Source: Rhodopseudomonas pseudopalustris (GTDB lineage: Bacteria; Pseudomonadota; Alphaproteobacteria; Rhizobiales; Xanthobacteraceae). Taken from it: a DNA stretch of 64,000 nucleotides. Of this stretch, positions 29,113-39,337 are shown in pieces (position 1 is the stretch's first letter; each line of letters begins with the position of its first letter). Under the pieces are notes generated by a model that was not told the origin of the DNA, searched no databases, and was given only the letters and a program-made list of their open reading frames with translations. The stretch is from positions 620,001 to 684,000 of the forward strand of contig NZ_FODT01000001.1 in the NCBI RefSeq assembly GCF_900110435.1, read 5' to 3'. The translations under genes and the position numbers were made by a program.

Positions 29113-30159
29113 TTAGCGCTTCCGCACCATGCCCATGATGTCTTTCACGCCCACCATGGTCTCGGCGGCGATCACACGGGCGCGGTCGCTACCCGAAGCC
29201 AGCACGCTATCGACATAGCCGTGGTCGGCCGACAGCCGCTTCATCTCGCCGGCGATCGGCGACAGTTTCTCGACCGCGAGATCGACCAGGCTCGATTTGA
29301 ACGCCGAGAACTGCGCGCCGCCGAATTCGGCGAGCACGTCGGTCTTCGGCTTGCCGGCCAGCGCCGCGTAGATACCGACCAGATTGTCGGCCTCGGGCCG
29401 GGTCTCCAGCCCCTTCTCCTCGGACGGCAGCGGCTCCGGATCGGTCTTCGCTTTCCGGATCTTCTGCGCGATCGCGTCGGCGTCGTCGGTGAGGTTGATA
29501 CGCGAATAGTCGGACGGGTCGGACTTCGACATCTTCTTGGTGCCGTCGCGCAGGCTCATCACCCGCGTCGCGGGGCCGGTGATCACCGGCTCCGGCATCG
29601 GGAAGTAACTGTCGCCGAGCCCCTGCGCCGCGATCGACTCCGCGAAGTCGTTGTTGAACTTCTGGGCGATGTCGCGGGTCAGTTCCAGATGCTGCTTCTG
29701 GTCCTCGCCGACCGGCACATGGGTGGCGCGGTAGACCAGAATGTCGGACGCCATCAGCACCGGGTAGTCATATAGTCCAATGGAGGCGTTCTCACGGTCC
29801 TTGCCGGCCTTCTCCTTGAACTGGGTCATGCGGTTGAGCCAGCCGAGACGGGCGACGCAGTTGAACACCCAGGCGAGTTCGGCGTGCTCGGCGACCTGGC
29901 TCTGGTTGAAGATGATGTGCTTGTTCGGGTCGATGCCGGCCGCGATGAACGCCGCGGTGACTTCGCGGGTGTTGCGGCGCAGCTCGTCGGGTCCGCCCCA
30001 GACCGTCACCGGAACGGTGATCGCGTGCAGATCGACCACGCAATAGATGCAGTTGTGAGTCTCCTGCAGCTTCACGAAATTCACGATCGCACCGAGGTAG
30101 TTGCCGAGATGCAGATTGCCGGTCGGCTGGACCCCGGAGAAAACCCGTTGAGTGGTCAT
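29113..30159 (-). CDS. trpS: Tryptophanyl-tRNA synthetase
   Basis: This class I aminoacyl-tRNA synthetase has 348 residues from the ATG at 30159. That start follows AGGAA, while the longer frame upstream overlaps murJ. The HIGH-like motif PTGNLHLGN and KMSKS in [11 protein letters not shown] are present. The segment [14 protein letters not shown] also matches the family. It is downstream of murJ on the same strand. Confidence 0.97.
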   Translation of the reverse strand: MTTQRVFSGVQPTGNLHLGNYLGAIVNFVKLQETHNCIYCVVDLHAITVPVTVWGGPDELRRNTREVTAAFIAAGIDPNKHIIFNQSQVAEHAELAWVFNCVARLGWLNRMTQFKEKAGKDRENASIGLYDYPVLMASDILVYRATHVPVGEDQKQHLELTRDIAQKFNNDFAESIAAQGLGDSYFPMPEPVITGPATRVMSLRDGTKKMSKSDPSDYSRINLTDDADAIAQKIRKAKTDPEPLPSEEKGLETRPEADNLVGIYAALAGKPKTDVLAEFGGAQFSAFKSSLVDLAVEKLSPIAGEMKRLSADHGYVDSVLASGSDRARVIAAETMVGVKDIMGMVRKR

Positions 30160-30235
30160 GTTCAGTTCCTGCGCGTGATCGAACGGCGCCGCTCCGATCG
30201 CGGAATTCGGCGCGCCGTCCATTGACACGGGCAGG

Positions 30236-31792
30236 CTAGCCACGCAAGCCGCGCGGCCGCCGCAGCGCCCCCAGCGCCGCGGCCGGGCGCACCACCCCGA
30301 ACAGGATCAGCAGCGCGGCGTAGATGATCAGGCCGCCGGCGATCAGGACGCCGAGCACGGCGGCCTGCGCCAGCGTCGAGGCCTCGGCGACCAGCGGGAG
30401 CACGAAACCGGCCTTCAGCCATAGCAGACCGCCCATCGCGCCGGCCGCAAGCACGATCAGCGCGACGCGGCGGCGCGCGGCCGGATCGATCGCGACGCCG
30501 AAGCGGGCGAGGCCACGCCCGAGCAGCAGGGCAGCATTGCTCCAGGCGCCGAGCGCGATCGCGGCGGCGACGCCGCTTGCGCCATACAGCCGCCCGAGCA
30601 GCAGCGCGGCGGCGAGCGCGACGCCGAGCGCGACAAGCGTGGCGAACAGCGGCGTGCTGGTGTCCTCGCGGGCGAAGAACGCCGCCGACCAGGTCTTGGC
30701 GAGCACCTGCGCCGGCAGGCCGAGCGCCAGCAGCCCCAGCGCCAGCGCGGTCGCCGCGGTGTCGGAGGCCGTGAACGCGCCATGCTCGAACAGCACGCGC
30801 ACGATCGGCTCGCGCAGCACGATCAGCCCGAGCATCGCCGGCAGCGCCACGCCGATCGCAAGCTCGAGCCCGCGCGAAGCCGCGTCCGACAACGCGGCGC
30901 GATCGTTGCCGCGCACCGCGCGCGCCAGTTCCGGCACCAGCACAGCGCCCATCGCCACGCCGACAATGCCGAGCGGCAGCTCGATCAGCCGGTTGGCGAA
31001 ATACAGCCACGACACCGCAGACGGTTTCGACGACGCCACGATCGCGCCGACCACGATCAAGAGCTGCGGCCCGGAATTGGCGATCATGCCGGGGATCGCC
31101 TTGGCGAAGAACGCCCGCATCGACGGATCGAACGACGCTCGCAACGGCGTCGCCAGCCGTTCGCCGCGGCCGTTGAAGACAACAATACCGAGCTGCATCA
31201 GTCCGGCGACGCCGATGGTGGCGGACAGGATCAGCGCGGCCTGGGTGTCATTGGCGTGCCAGAGTAACAGCGCCGCGGTGACGACGATCAGCGCGACGTT
31301 GAACAGCAGCGGCGAGAACGCGGTCAGGCCGACTTTGCCCTGCGCGTTGAACAGCCCCATCATCACCGCGACCGGACCGGCGAACGCCAGATAAGGCAGC
31401 ATCAGCCGCGCATCGCGCGTCGCCATCAGCAGCGTCGGATGGCCGACGAAACCCGGCGCCAGCAGCGCGATCAGCAGCGGCATGAACACGCCGAGCAACA
31501 GCGCCAGCAGCAGCGTCGCCAGCGCCACGGTGCCGAGCAGCCTTCCGGCATAGGCCGCAGCCGCCACCGCGCCATTGTGCTCGCGCACCCGCAACCACGC
31601 CGGCACCAGCGCCGCATTGAGCGCGCCTTCGGTGAGCAGCCGCCGCGCCACATTGACGAGCTGAAACGCCAGCAGGAATGCGTCGGCGACGACGCCCGCG
31701 CCGAGCAGCGCCGCGACCAGCGCATCGCGAACGAATCCCAACAGGCGCGACGACAGCGTTCCGGCGGAGACGGTGAGGATGGGACGGATCAT
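30236..31792 (-). CDS. murJ: Lipid II flippase MurJ (MviN)
   Basis: This inner-membrane MOP-superfamily protein flips lipid II for peptidoglycan synthesis. It has 518 residues from the ATG at 31792, with about 14 hydrophobic segments. Family motifs include [17 protein letters not shown] and [18 protein letters not shown], with [10 protein letters not shown] following. The open frame extends 110 residues upstream in a shadow. The divergent PfkB gene starts 266 bp away. Confidence 0.95.
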   Translation of the reverse strand: MIRPILTVSAGTLSSRLLGFVRDALVAALLGAGVVADAFLLAFQLVNVARRLLTEGALNAALVPAWLRVREHNGAVAAAAYAGRLLGTVALATLLLALLLGVFMPLLIALLAPGFVGHPTLLMATRDARLMLPYLAFAGPVAVMMGLFNAQGKVGLTAFSPLLFNVALIVVTAALLLWHANDTQAALILSATIGVAGLMQLGIVVFNGRGERLATPLRASFDPSMRAFFAKAIPGMIANSGPQLLIVVGAIVASSKPSAVSWLYFANRLIELPLGIVGVAMGAVLVPELARAVRGNDRAALSDAASRGLELAIGVALPAMLGLIVLREPIVRVLFEHGAFTASDTAATALALGLLALGLPAQVLAKTWSAAFFAREDTSTPLFATLVALGVALAAALLLGRLYGASGVAAAIALGAWSNAALLLGRGLARFGVAIDPAARRRVALIVLAAGAMGGLLWLKAGFVLPLVAEASTLAQAAVLGVLIAGGLIIYAALLILFGVVRPAAALGALRRPRGLRG

Positions 31793-32057
31793 GCGAAGCT
31801 TATAGCTTGATTGGCGCGCGCGGGGGCTTTGTCCGGCCTGGTCTCGTGGTTGATTGTAAAGGCGGTGGTCATGTTGGCCGGCGAAGCCTCCAACGCCCAC
31901 CGTCATGGCCGGGCTCGACCATCTGGGAATGTCCCGCGCTTGCCGCCTCAGGGCCGAACGTGATAGGCCGGCGCGCCTTCGCGCAGCCGGCGATGCACCG
32001 GTTTTGTCCCGCAATATTGCGGATTCCCCGTCCCTCGCCGCAACGGAATCGATCTCG

Positions 32058-33059
32058 ATGAGCTCAGCCCAATACGACGTCCTCGGCATCGGCAATGCGA
32101 TCTTCGACGTGCTGGTGCGCACCGAGGACGACTTCCTGGTCCGTCACGGCATGGCCAAAGGCGGCATGGCGCTGATCGACGAGGCCCGCGCCGCGGCGAT
32201 CTACGCCGACATGGGGATGGCCACCGAGATTTCCGGCGGCTCCGCCGCCAACACCATCGTCGGCCTCGCCTCGTTCGGCGCGCGCGCCGTCTATGTCGGC
32301 AAGGTCAAGGACGACCAGATCGGCAAGCTCTACAGTCACGACATCCGCGCCGCCGGCGTGACGTTCGACACCAGGCCGGCGTCGGACGGCCCCGCCACCG
32401 GCTGCTCCTACATTCTGGTGACGCCGGACGGCGAGCGCACCATGAACACCTATCTCGGCGCGGCGCAGGATCTGGGACCGGCCGACATCGACGAAGCGCA
32501 GATCGCGGCGGCGGCGATTACCTATCTGGAAGGCTATCTGTGGGACCCGCCGCAGGCCAAGGAGGCCTTCCTCAAGGCGTCGAAGATCGCGCACGGCGCC
32601 GGCCGCAAGGTGGCGCTGACGCTGTCGGATTCGTTCTGCGTCGACCGCTATCGCGGCGAATTCATCGAACTGATGCGCTCCCGCACCGTCGACCTGATCT
32701 TCGCCAACGAGTCCGAGCTGCACTCGCTGTATCAGACTTCGGATTTCGACACTGCGCTGAAGCAGCTCGCGCTGGATGTTCCGCTCGGCGTCGTCACCCG
32801 CAGCGAGAAAGGCTGCGCGGTGGTCGAGGAAAACAACATCACGCTGGTGCCGGCGGCGAAGATCGACACGCTGGTCGACACCACCGGCGCGGGCGATCTG
32901 TTCGCCGCGGGCTTCCTGTTCGGACTGGTCCGTAACGCCGGCTACGAGAACGCCGGCCGGCTCGCCGCGCTGGCCGCCGCCGAAGTGATCCAGCACATCG
33001 GCGCCCGGCCGCAGGTGTCGCTGAAGGAGCTGGCGCAGCAGCACGGGCTGCCGGTGTAA
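32058..33059 (+). CDS. PfkB-family kinase, probable adenosine kinase
   Basis: This 333-residue ribokinase-fold sugar or nucleoside kinase has the N-terminal GG motif ISGGSAANTIVGLASFGA and the C-terminal catalytic signature DTTGAGDLFAAGFLFG with its general base Asp. The overall pattern (YDVLGIGNAIFDVL start, ANESELHSL) is that of the alphaproteobacterial adenosine kinase group, but other substrates are possible. The ATG at 32058 is the conserved start, and 51 upstream in-frame codons are not family sequence. Confidence 0.88.
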   Translation: MSSAQYDVLGIGNAIFDVLVRTEDDFLVRHGMAKGGMALIDEARAAAIYADMGMATEISGGSAANTIVGLASFGARAVYVGKVKDDQIGKLYSHDIRAAGVTFDTRPASDGPATGCSYILVTPDGERTMNTYLGAAQDLGPADIDEAQIAAAAITYLEGYLWDPPQAKEAFLKASKIAHGAGRKVALTLSDSFCVDRYRGEFIELMRSRTVDLIFANESELHSLYQTSDFDTALKQLALDVPLGVVTRSEKGCAVVEENNITLVPAAKIDTLVDTTGAGDLFAAGFLFGLVRNAGYENAGRLAALAAAEVIQHIGARPQVSLKELAQQHGLPV

Positions 33060-33072
33060 GCAACAACTCTCC

Positions 33073-33178
33073 CCCGAGTCGTTCCGGGGCGCGGGCGCAA
33101 GCTCGCGACCCCGGACTCTCTCTCCGCAGAACAGTTCGGGATTCCGTGTTCGCGCTTCGCGCGCCCCGGAATGACGTC
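33073..33178. repeat. Long GC palindromic repeat (CGTTCCGGGG...CCCCGGAATGACG)
   Basis: Two CCGGGGCGCG / CGCGCCCCGG type arms surround CGGACTCTCT, and the end GGAATGACG matches the family at 56241-56285. It lies between two convergent genes (the PfkB kinase and the acyl-CoA synthetase). Confidence 0.6.
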
Positions 33179-33206
33179 GAAACTCTTTACGACGTGCGAA
33201 GACAGA

Positions 33207-34901
33207 TCACGCCGTCTTCGCCGCCACCAGCCCGAGCTTGGACTCGACCTTCTCGCGCATCACGAATTTCTGGATCTTGCCGGTCACCGTCATCGGAAAC
33301 TCGTCGACGAATTCGATGTAGCGCGGGATCTTGTTGTGGGCGATCTGGCCCTGACAAAAGGCGCGGATTTCGTCGGCAGTGAGCTTTTCGCCGGATCGGA
33401 CGCGGACCCAGGCGCATAGTTCCTCGCCGTAGCGATGATCGGCGACGCCGAAAATCTGGACGTCCTGGATCTTGGGGTGGCGATACAGGAATTCCTCGAT
33501 CTCGCGCGGATACAGATTTTCGCCGCCGCGGATCACCATGTCCTTGATGCGGCCGACGATGTTGCAGAAGCCTTCGTCGTCGATCACCGCGAGATCGCCG
33601 GTGTGCATCCAGCCGGTGCGGTCGAGCACATCGGCGGTCTTTTCCGCCTCGTCCCAATAGCCGAGCATGATGCTGTAGCCGCGGGTGCAGAGTTCGCCGC
33701 GCTGCCCGCGCGGCACGATCCGGCCTTCGAGATCGACCACCTTGACCTCGACATGCGGATGGATGCGGCCGACCGTCGAGACCCGCCGCTGTTCCGGATC
33801 GTCGACCGCGCTCTGGAAGCTGACCGGGCTGGTTTCGGTCATCCCATAGGCGATCGTGACCTCGCGCATGTTCATCTGGTCGTTGACGCGACGCATCACC
33901 TCGACCGGGCACGGCGCGCCCGCCATGATGCCGGTGCGCAGCGACGACAGGTCGAAACTCGCGAACTCCGGATGGTCGAGCTCGGCGATGAACATCGTCG
34001 GCACGCCGTACAGCGCCGTACATTTCTCCCGGGACGCGGTCTGCAGCGTAGCGAGCGGATCGAAGCCCTCGCCCGGATACACCATGGTGGCGCCGCTGGT
34101 GACCGCGGCGAGATTGCCCATCACCATGCCGAAGCAGTGATACAGCGGCACCGGAATGCAGATCCGGTCCTGCTCGGTGAGCTTCATCGCGCGGCCGACG
34201 AAGTAACCGTTGTTGAGGATGTTGTGATGCGTCAGCGTCACGCCCTTGGGCGAGCCGGTGGTGCCGCTGGTGAACTGAATGTTGACCGCGTCGTCGAATT
34301 GCAGCCTGTCGGCGAGCGCGGCAAGCGCCTCGCGATGGCGCGCACCGCCCATCTGCGCGAGGTCGTCGAAGGCGACGGCGCCGGGGCATGTCGGGCCGCC
34401 GATCTGAATCACCGCGCGCAGATGCGGCAGCTTCGCCGATTGCAGCGCGCCGGGCTGCGATTGCGACAGCTCGGGGATCAGCGTGTTCAGCATCTCCATA
34501 TAGGCGGAGGTCTTGAAGGCCGTGGCGGTGACCAGCGCCGCGCAGCCGACCTTGGCAAGCGCGAATTCAAGCTCGCTCAGCCGATAGGCCGGATTGATGG
34601 TCACGAGGATCAGCCCGGCCTTGGCGGCGGCGAATTGCGTCAGCGTCCATTCCGGCCGGTTCATCGACCAGATGCCGATGCGGGCGCCGCGCTCGAGCCC
34701 GAGGGCGAGGAAGCCCGCGGCCAGCGCATCGACGCACTCGGCGAATTCGCGCCAGGTCCAGCGGGTGTCGTGGCTCGGCGACACCAGCGCCTCGCGATCC
34801 GGCCACCGCTGCGCCGCGAGATCGAGCGCCTGCCCGATGGTGATGCCGAGAAGCGGCGCGTCGGAAACGCCGCACACATAGCTCGGAGCTTTGTCGGTCA
34901 C
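33207..34901 (-). CDS. AMP-forming acyl-CoA synthetase
   Basis: This ANL-superfamily ligase activates a fatty or aromatic acid to its CoA thioester through an acyl-AMP. The P-loop-like motif [16 protein letters not shown], the YGMTETSP motif, [16 protein letters not shown] and the C-terminal catalytic Lys region [11 protein letters not shown] are intact. The GTG at 34901 has an ideal GAGGGA site eight bases away and gives 564 residues. The ATG at 34946 lacks one. The substrate is unknown, and medium- or long-chain acids are the usual guess for this subgroup. Confidence 0.9.
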   Translation of the reverse strand: MTDKAPSYVCGVSDAPLLGITIGQALDLAAQRWPDREALVSPSHDTRWTWREFAECVDALAAGFLALGLERGARIGIWSMNRPEWTLTQFAAAKAGLILVTINPAYRLSELEFALAKVGCAALVTATAFKTSAYMEMLNTLIPELSQSQPGALQSAKLPHLRAVIQIGGPTCPGAVAFDDLAQMGGARHREALAALADRLQFDDAVNIQFTSGTTGSPKGVTLTHHNILNNGYFVGRAMKLTEQDRICIPVPLYHCFGMVMGNLAAVTSGATMVYPGEGFDPLATLQTASREKCTALYGVPTMFIAELDHPEFASFDLSSLRTGIMAGAPCPVEVMRRVNDQMNMREVTIAYGMTETSPVSFQSAVDDPEQRRVSTVGRIHPHVEVKVVDLEGRIVPRGQRGELCTRGYSIMLGYWDEAEKTADVLDRTGWMHTGDLAVIDDEGFCNIVGRIKDMVIRGGENLYPREIEEFLYRHPKIQDVQIFGVADHRYGEELCAWVRVRSGEKLTADEIRAFCQGQIAHNKIPRYIEFVDEFPMTVTGKIQKFVMREKVESKLGLVAAKTA

Positions 34902-35033
34902 GTCCTTGGTCCCTCGCCCTTCACCGGACCTGATCGGCCGGCTCATTTGTCTTGGTCGAAACGCGATATCAAAACGATCGTCGCGCCGCCGGCGGAGCTT
35001 GTCGAGCCCCGCCGGCGGCTTCTACGACGAAGG

Positions 35034-36221
35034 TCATGCCGCCTTTTTGCCGGCGTCGAGGCCGGCATAGACGCCGCGCTCGAAGCCGGCGAAGGCTTCG
35101 AGGCATTTACCGTCGGCGAACGGCAGCACCTGCATCAGGATCACGCCGCAGACGTCACGCGTGGGATCAATCCAGTAATAGGTATTGGCGAGACCGGCCC
35201 AGGCCAGGCTGCCGGCGCTGCGGCCTTCCGGCGTCGTCGCGGTATTGATCAGGAAGCTCAGCCCCCATTTCTTGTCCATGCCGGGATAGAGGTCGACGTC
35301 GTTGGTGGCGAACGGGATTACCGAATTCAGCCTGGTGACGTTGAGATCGCCGATGTGATTCTGGCCCATCAACGCCACGGTCTCCGGCTTCAGCACCTGG
35401 TTGCCGTTGCCGCGCCCCTTGTTCAAAATCATCCGGGTGAATTTGAGGTAGTCGGCAGCGGTGCCGTATAGCCCGCCGCCGCCCATGATGAATTCGGGCT
35501 CCTGTTCGACTTCAAACTCAATCGGCGCCAGCGTTCCGTCCGCGCCACGCGAATGGACCGCGACCAGCCGCTCGCGCTGCGCGTCAGTGATCCGGAAACC
35601 GGTATCGCTCATACCCAGCGGAGCCAGGATATGGTCGCGCAAATAGGCGTCGAGCCGCTCGCCGCTCGCCGCCTCGACCACCCGGCCGACGAAATCGATG
35701 CTGATGCCGTATTCCCAGCGCGCGCCGGGGTCTGACATGATCGGCACCTTCAGCGCCGCTTCGCGGCAGCGCAGCACGCCGGGGATGTCGTACCGCTCCA
35801 TGTACTTCACCATATCGCCGTTCCACATGTCGTAGCAGAAGCCGGCGGTATGGGTGAGCAGTTGCCGCAGCGTAATCGGGGCGTTCGCCGGCCGTGTGAT
35901 CGGGTTGCCGCTGGCATCGAAGCCATCCAGCACCAGCGGCTCGGCGAGGTCGGGCAGCACTTTGCCGATCGGTTCGTCCAGCGAGAGCTTGCCCTGCTCG
36001 ACCAGTTGCATCGCCGCTGCTGAGGTGATCGCCTTCGTCATCGACGCGATCCAGAACACGCTGTCGGTCGTCATCGGCTGCGGTTTCGACAGATCGCGTT
36101 TGCCGAACGCGCCTTCGTACAACACCTCCGTAGAACTGCCCGCCACCGCAACTACGCCGGGGATGTCCCCGCGCTCGCAACTCTGTTGCAACAACTGGTC
36201 GATGTTCGCTCTGCTTTGCAC
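35034..36221 (-). CDS. Serine hydrolase of the beta-lactamase/family VIII esterase type
   Basis: This 395-residue penicillin-binding-protein-fold hydrolase has the S-x-x-K motif in IASMTKAITSA and the Tyr of WEYGISIDF. HTAGFCYDMW also matches family VIII esterases. There is no signal peptide, so it is probably cytoplasmic and acts as an esterase rather than as a resistance enzyme. It starts with GTG after GGGAAG. It lies 133 bp upstream of the acyl-CoA synthetase on the same strand. Confidence 0.85.
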   Translation of the reverse strand: MQSRANIDQLLQQSCERGDIPGVVAVAGSSTEVLYEGAFGKRDLSKPQPMTTDSVFWIASMTKAITSAAAMQLVEQGKLSLDEPIGKVLPDLAEPLVLDGFDASGNPITRPANAPITLRQLLTHTAGFCYDMWNGDMVKYMERYDIPGVLRCREAALKVPIMSDPGARWEYGISIDFVGRVVEAASGERLDAYLRDHILAPLGMSDTGFRITDAQRERLVAVHSRGADGTLAPIEFEVEQEPEFIMGGGGLYGTAADYLKFTRMILNKGRGNGNQVLKPETVALMGQNHIGDLNVTRLNSVIPFATNDVDLYPGMDKKWGLSFLINTATTPEGRSAGSLAWAGLANTYYWIDPTRDVCGVILMQVLPFADGKCLEAFAGFERGVYAGLDAGKKAA

Positions 36222-36487
36222 GTCTGACTTCCCGGTTTGTTATCGAAGCTGGCATTGTTCCGCCGGGGAACGGGGCAAGCAAGGCGATAGATCGCTAGCG
36301 CGACAAAGTCGCGCATCTTGAAAGACAACGCCGCGTCGCGTGTTGCGGCGATTCAACGGAGGGAACGAAAGCAGGGGGAGAGTCGTTCAAACTGCGGCCG
36401 CAGTCACCATGAGATCCGTTCTCAAAGCCGACTGTTGCCGAGAGCGCGTTGAACGGCGCGACGGACCGGCGGCGGAGAGCGAACGAG

Positions 36488-36814
36488 ATGATCCCATCCT
36501 GGAGCGCGTGGAAGCGCTACCCCCAAGCCGGTCGCGGCAACATCGAGGCGCCGATCAGCCCCGGAGTCTACGAGATCCGCAACGCCAATGACGGCTCGCT
36601 GGTCGGCTTCGAGGCCGTCGACAATCTGGCGATGGCGCTGGCGCGGCTGCAGGTCGGGCCGAAGCGGCTCGGCGGATGGTTCGGACGACGCGCGCCGGCG
36701 GCGGCGCCCGAGCTCGAGTACCGCGTCTGCGCCACCACCACGCGCGCCCACGCTCGCGCCGCGGCCGAGCACATGATCAATCGTCGCGAGACCTGGTTCA
36801 GCCGCGCCGCCTGA
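36488..36814 (+). CDS. Small conserved-looking protein of unknown function
   Basis: The protein has 108 residues from an ATG with a GGAGAG site. It is basic, with SPGVYEIRNANDGSLVGFEA near the start and TTTRAHARAAAEHMINRRET near the end. The G-V-Y-x-I start with a later G-F is faintly like a GIY-YIG fold, but the catalytic Arg/Glu pattern is not clear, so no function is assigned. It stands alone between the esterase and gabD. Confidence 0.6.
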   Translation: MIPSWSAWKRYPQAGRGNIEAPISPGVYEIRNANDGSLVGFEAVDNLAMALARLQVGPKRLGGWFGRRAPAAAPELEYRVCATTTRAHARAAAEHMINRRETWFSRAA

Positions 36815-36993
36815 GCACCCCGCATTGCGAAAACAATTCGCGACGTCCTGCGCCGATCGCCTCACACGTCGATGTGACGATGCGCGGTCGGTGCGAAGCG
36901 CGTGAGATGCCCCTATACTTCCTCCGAAGCCGGGACCTGATCTGCTAAGGCCCCCGCGCGCGCCCGAGATCAAACTCCGGAGAAGGTGATCCA

Positions 36994-38487
36994 ATGTCCC
37001 CGACCACTGCCGCCCGCAAATCCGATGCCGCCTCCTCGCTGCGCGACCGTCTGAAAGACCCGTCGCTGCTGCGCGAACAGTGCTTCATCGATGGCGCCTG
37101 GATCGGCGCGGGCGCCACCGTGGTGACCAATCCGGCCAATGGGCAGGAACTCGGCAAGGTGCCGAAGATGGGGGCGGATGAGACGACGCAGGCGGTCGAG
37201 GCGGCCGCGCGCGCGTTTCCGGCCTGGGCCAAGCTCACCGCCAAGCAGCGCTCCAACATTCTGCGCAAATGGTTCGAGCTGATCGTCGCCCATCGCGAGG
37301 ACCTGGCGCTGATCCTGACCTCCGAACAGGGCAAGCCGCTGGCCGAAGCGCTCGGCGAGGTCGACATCGGCGCGGCCTATGTCGAGTTCTTCGCCGAGGA
37401 AGCGCGCCGGGTCTATGGTGAGACCATCCCGACGCAACGCGCGGACGCAAGGCTGATCGCGATCAAGCAGCCGATCGGGGTCTGCGGCGCGATCACGCCA
37501 TGGAACTTCCCGAATTCGATGATCACCCGCAAAGTGTCGCCGGCGCTGGCCGCCGGCTGCCCGGTGGTGCTGAAGCCCGCCAACGAAACCCCGTTCAGCG
37601 CGCTGGCGCTGGCGGCGTTGGCCGAAAAGGCCGGCGTGCCGAAAGGCGTGTTCAGTGTCGTCACCGGCCATGCGTCGGCGATCGGCAAGGTGTTGTGCGA
37701 GCATCCGGCGGTGCGCTTCGTCGGCTTCACCGGCTCCACCGAAGTCGGCAAGATCCTGTACCAGCAGGCCGCCGTCGGGGTGAAGAAGCTCGGTCTCGAA
37801 CTCGGCGGTAACGCGCCGTTCATCGTGTTCGACGATGCCGACATCGACGCCGCGGTAGAAGGCGCGATGGTCTCGAAATATCGCAACATGGGCCAGACCT
37901 GCGTCTGCGCCAACCGCATCTACGTCCAGGACAGCGTCTATGATGCGTTCGTCGACAAGCTCGCCGCGAAGGTCTCGGCGATGAAGATCGGCGACGGCGC
38001 CGAACCGGGCGTGACGCAGGGCCCGCTGATCAACGAAGCCGCGGTCGAGAAGACCGAGAACCATATCGCGGACGCGGTGGCGCACGGCGCCAAGGTGATC
38101 GTCGGCGGCAAGCGCCACGCGCTCGGCGGCACCTTCTTCGAACCGACCGTGCTGGCGAATGTGCGGCCGGATGCGCTGGTGGCGCATGAGGAGACGTTCG
38201 GCCCGTTGGCGCCGGTGTTCCGCTTCAAGGACGAAGCCGAAGTCATCCGGCTCGCCAACAACTCGCCGTTCGGTCTGGCGAGCTACTTCTACGCCCGCGA
38301 CATCGGCCGGGTGTGGCGCGTCGCCGAAGCGCTGGAGAGCGGCATGGTCGGCGTCAATTCCGGCCTGATCACCACCGAAGTCGCCCCGTTCGGCGGCGTC
38401 AAGGAAAGTGGCCTCGGCCGCGAAGGCTCGCATCACGGCATGGAAGAATATGTCGAGATCAAATACGTGATGATGGCGGGGATCTAA
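36994..38487 (+). CDS. gabD: Succinate-semialdehyde dehydrogenase (NAD(P)+)
   Basis: This 497-residue aldehyde dehydrogenase oxidises succinate semialdehyde to succinate, for example in 4-aminobutyrate or 4-hydroxybutyrate breakdown. The catalytic Cys lies in GQTCVCANRIYVQ, the general-base Glu in LELGGNAPFIVF and the cofactor loop in GFTGSTEVGK. The phrase ITPWNFPNSMITRK is typical of GabD. The ribosome site GGAGAAGG precedes the ATG. No gabT is in view. Confidence 0.93.
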   Translation: MSPTTAARKSDAASSLRDRLKDPSLLREQCFIDGAWIGAGATVVTNPANGQELGKVPKMGADETTQAVEAAARAFPAWAKLTAKQRSNILRKWFELIVAHREDLALILTSEQGKPLAEALGEVDIGAAYVEFFAEEARRVYGETIPTQRADARLIAIKQPIGVCGAITPWNFPNSMITRKVSPALAAGCPVVLKPANETPFSALALAALAEKAGVPKGVFSVVTGHASAIGKVLCEHPAVRFVGFTGSTEVGKILYQQAAVGVKKLGLELGGNAPFIVFDDADIDAAVEGAMVSKYRNMGQTCVCANRIYVQDSVYDAFVDKLAAKVSAMKIGDGAEPGVTQGPLINEAAVEKTENHIADAVAHGAKVIVGGKRHALGGTFFEPTVLANVRPDALVAHEETFGPLAPVFRFKDEAEVIRLANNSPFGLASYFYARDIGRVWRVAEALESGMVGVNSGLITTEVAPFGGVKESGLGREGSHHGMEEYVEIKYVMMAGI

Positions 38488-38510
38488 GCGAGCCGACGCT
38501 TGTTCGACCG

Positions 38511-38596
38511 TCATCCTGAGATGCGCGCTCTTGCGCGCCTCGAAGGATGGCGTGTTCTCTTCACACGAACCGGTAACCACTTCGCCCGAAAACGCC
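38511..38596. repeat. Two adjacent palindromic repeats after gabD
   Basis: The first (38511-38549, GTCATCCTGAG...CTCGAAGGATG) matches the element at 29050-29090. The second (about 38549-38596, GGCGTGTTCTCTTCACACG...CGAAAACGCC) matches the element at 51837-51884, sharing the CGAACCGGT/ACTTCG core. They lie between convergent genes. Confidence 0.65.
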
Positions 38597-38649
38597 ATCA
38601 CCGTGTGAGGACTAGTCGCGCGCGGTATCTGCGCGCCCTCAAGCCGCCC

Positions 38650-39336
38650 CTACTGCCGCAGCATGATCAGCGGATCGGCGGTGTCGGGGGTCTTGCGCCA
38701 TTGCGCGTTGTCGTCGGCTTCGAACCGCCAGATTTCGCCGGTGGGCGCGGTCAGCAGCAGCGCGCCGCGCTCCAGCCGCCACGTCGTCGGCCCGAAGCCG
38801 GCGACCGGCGGCTCGCAGCGCGGCTTGAGAAAGGCCTGGAAATTGTCCGGCGTCGACGCCTCGTTGTTGGTCAGCGTCAGGCTGCAGATCGGGCGGCCGC
38901 TGCCGCGGACCATCGACCAGTCGCCGATCATCTGCTCCATCGATTTGGCGAGCGAGCGGGCTGCTGCGAGGTTCTGCAGGATATAGACGCCTTCATTGGC
39001 GCGCAGACCTTCGAAGATGCCGCTCTCGACCTCGGTGAAGTCGATCACCGGGTCGCCCGCCGCGGTTTCCAGGCGGACAATGTCGAGGCCCTTCACGGTC
39101 CAGGCGGCGATGTCCCTGGTGAACGGCAACGCGGCGGCGCAGCCGGGCTCGAGTTCGAGCTTCATGCCGCGCGGCGCCGCGTCGGGCTTCAGTGTCACCA
39201 CGCAGGTCTTGCTGCGCTCGGTGGTCGACAGCTCCCACTGCCCGACCATGTCCTTCTTCAGCGTCGCGGAATCCTGGGCGTGCGCCGGCGCGGCCGTCAG
39301 CAGCAATCCTAGCGCGAGCCCGACCGCGCGCATCAT
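38650..39336 (-). CDS. Secreted two-domain AprI/Inh-like protein
   Basis: The protein has 228 residues. Residues 1-20 form a clear signal peptide (RAVGLALGLLLTAAPAHA), so it is periplasmic. Two similar halves follow, each with an x-G-x-W-x-L/M start, a C-x-L/V-x-L strand and a later W or G-C, for example VGQWELSTTERSKTCVVTL and IGDWSMVRGSGRPICSLTL. This pattern is that of the AprI/Inh small beta-barrel inhibitors of serralysin proteases. No such protease is in the window. It starts one base after the dehydrogenase stop, so it is the last gene of the ABC-transporter operon. Confidence 0.75.
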   Translation of the reverse strand: MMRAVGLALGLLLTAAPAHAQDSATLKKDMVGQWELSTTERSKTCVVTLKPDAAPRGMKLELEPGCAAALPFTRDIAAWTVKGLDIVRLETAAGDPVIDFTEVESGIFEGLRANEGVYILQNLAAARSLAKSMEQMIGDWSMVRGSGRPICSLTLTNNEASTPDNFQAFLKPRCEPPVAGFGPTTWRLERGALLLTAPTGEIWRFEADDNAQWRKTPDTADPLIMLRQ

Positions 39337-39337
39337 C

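Noticed and set aside
30236-32122. 628-codon start for MurJ
   Set aside because: The first 110 residues overlap the divergent kinase gene and have no membrane or MurJ character.
35034-36221. Beta-lactamase resistance gene
   Set aside because: No signal peptide, and motifs match family VIII esterases rather than class C beta-lactamases.
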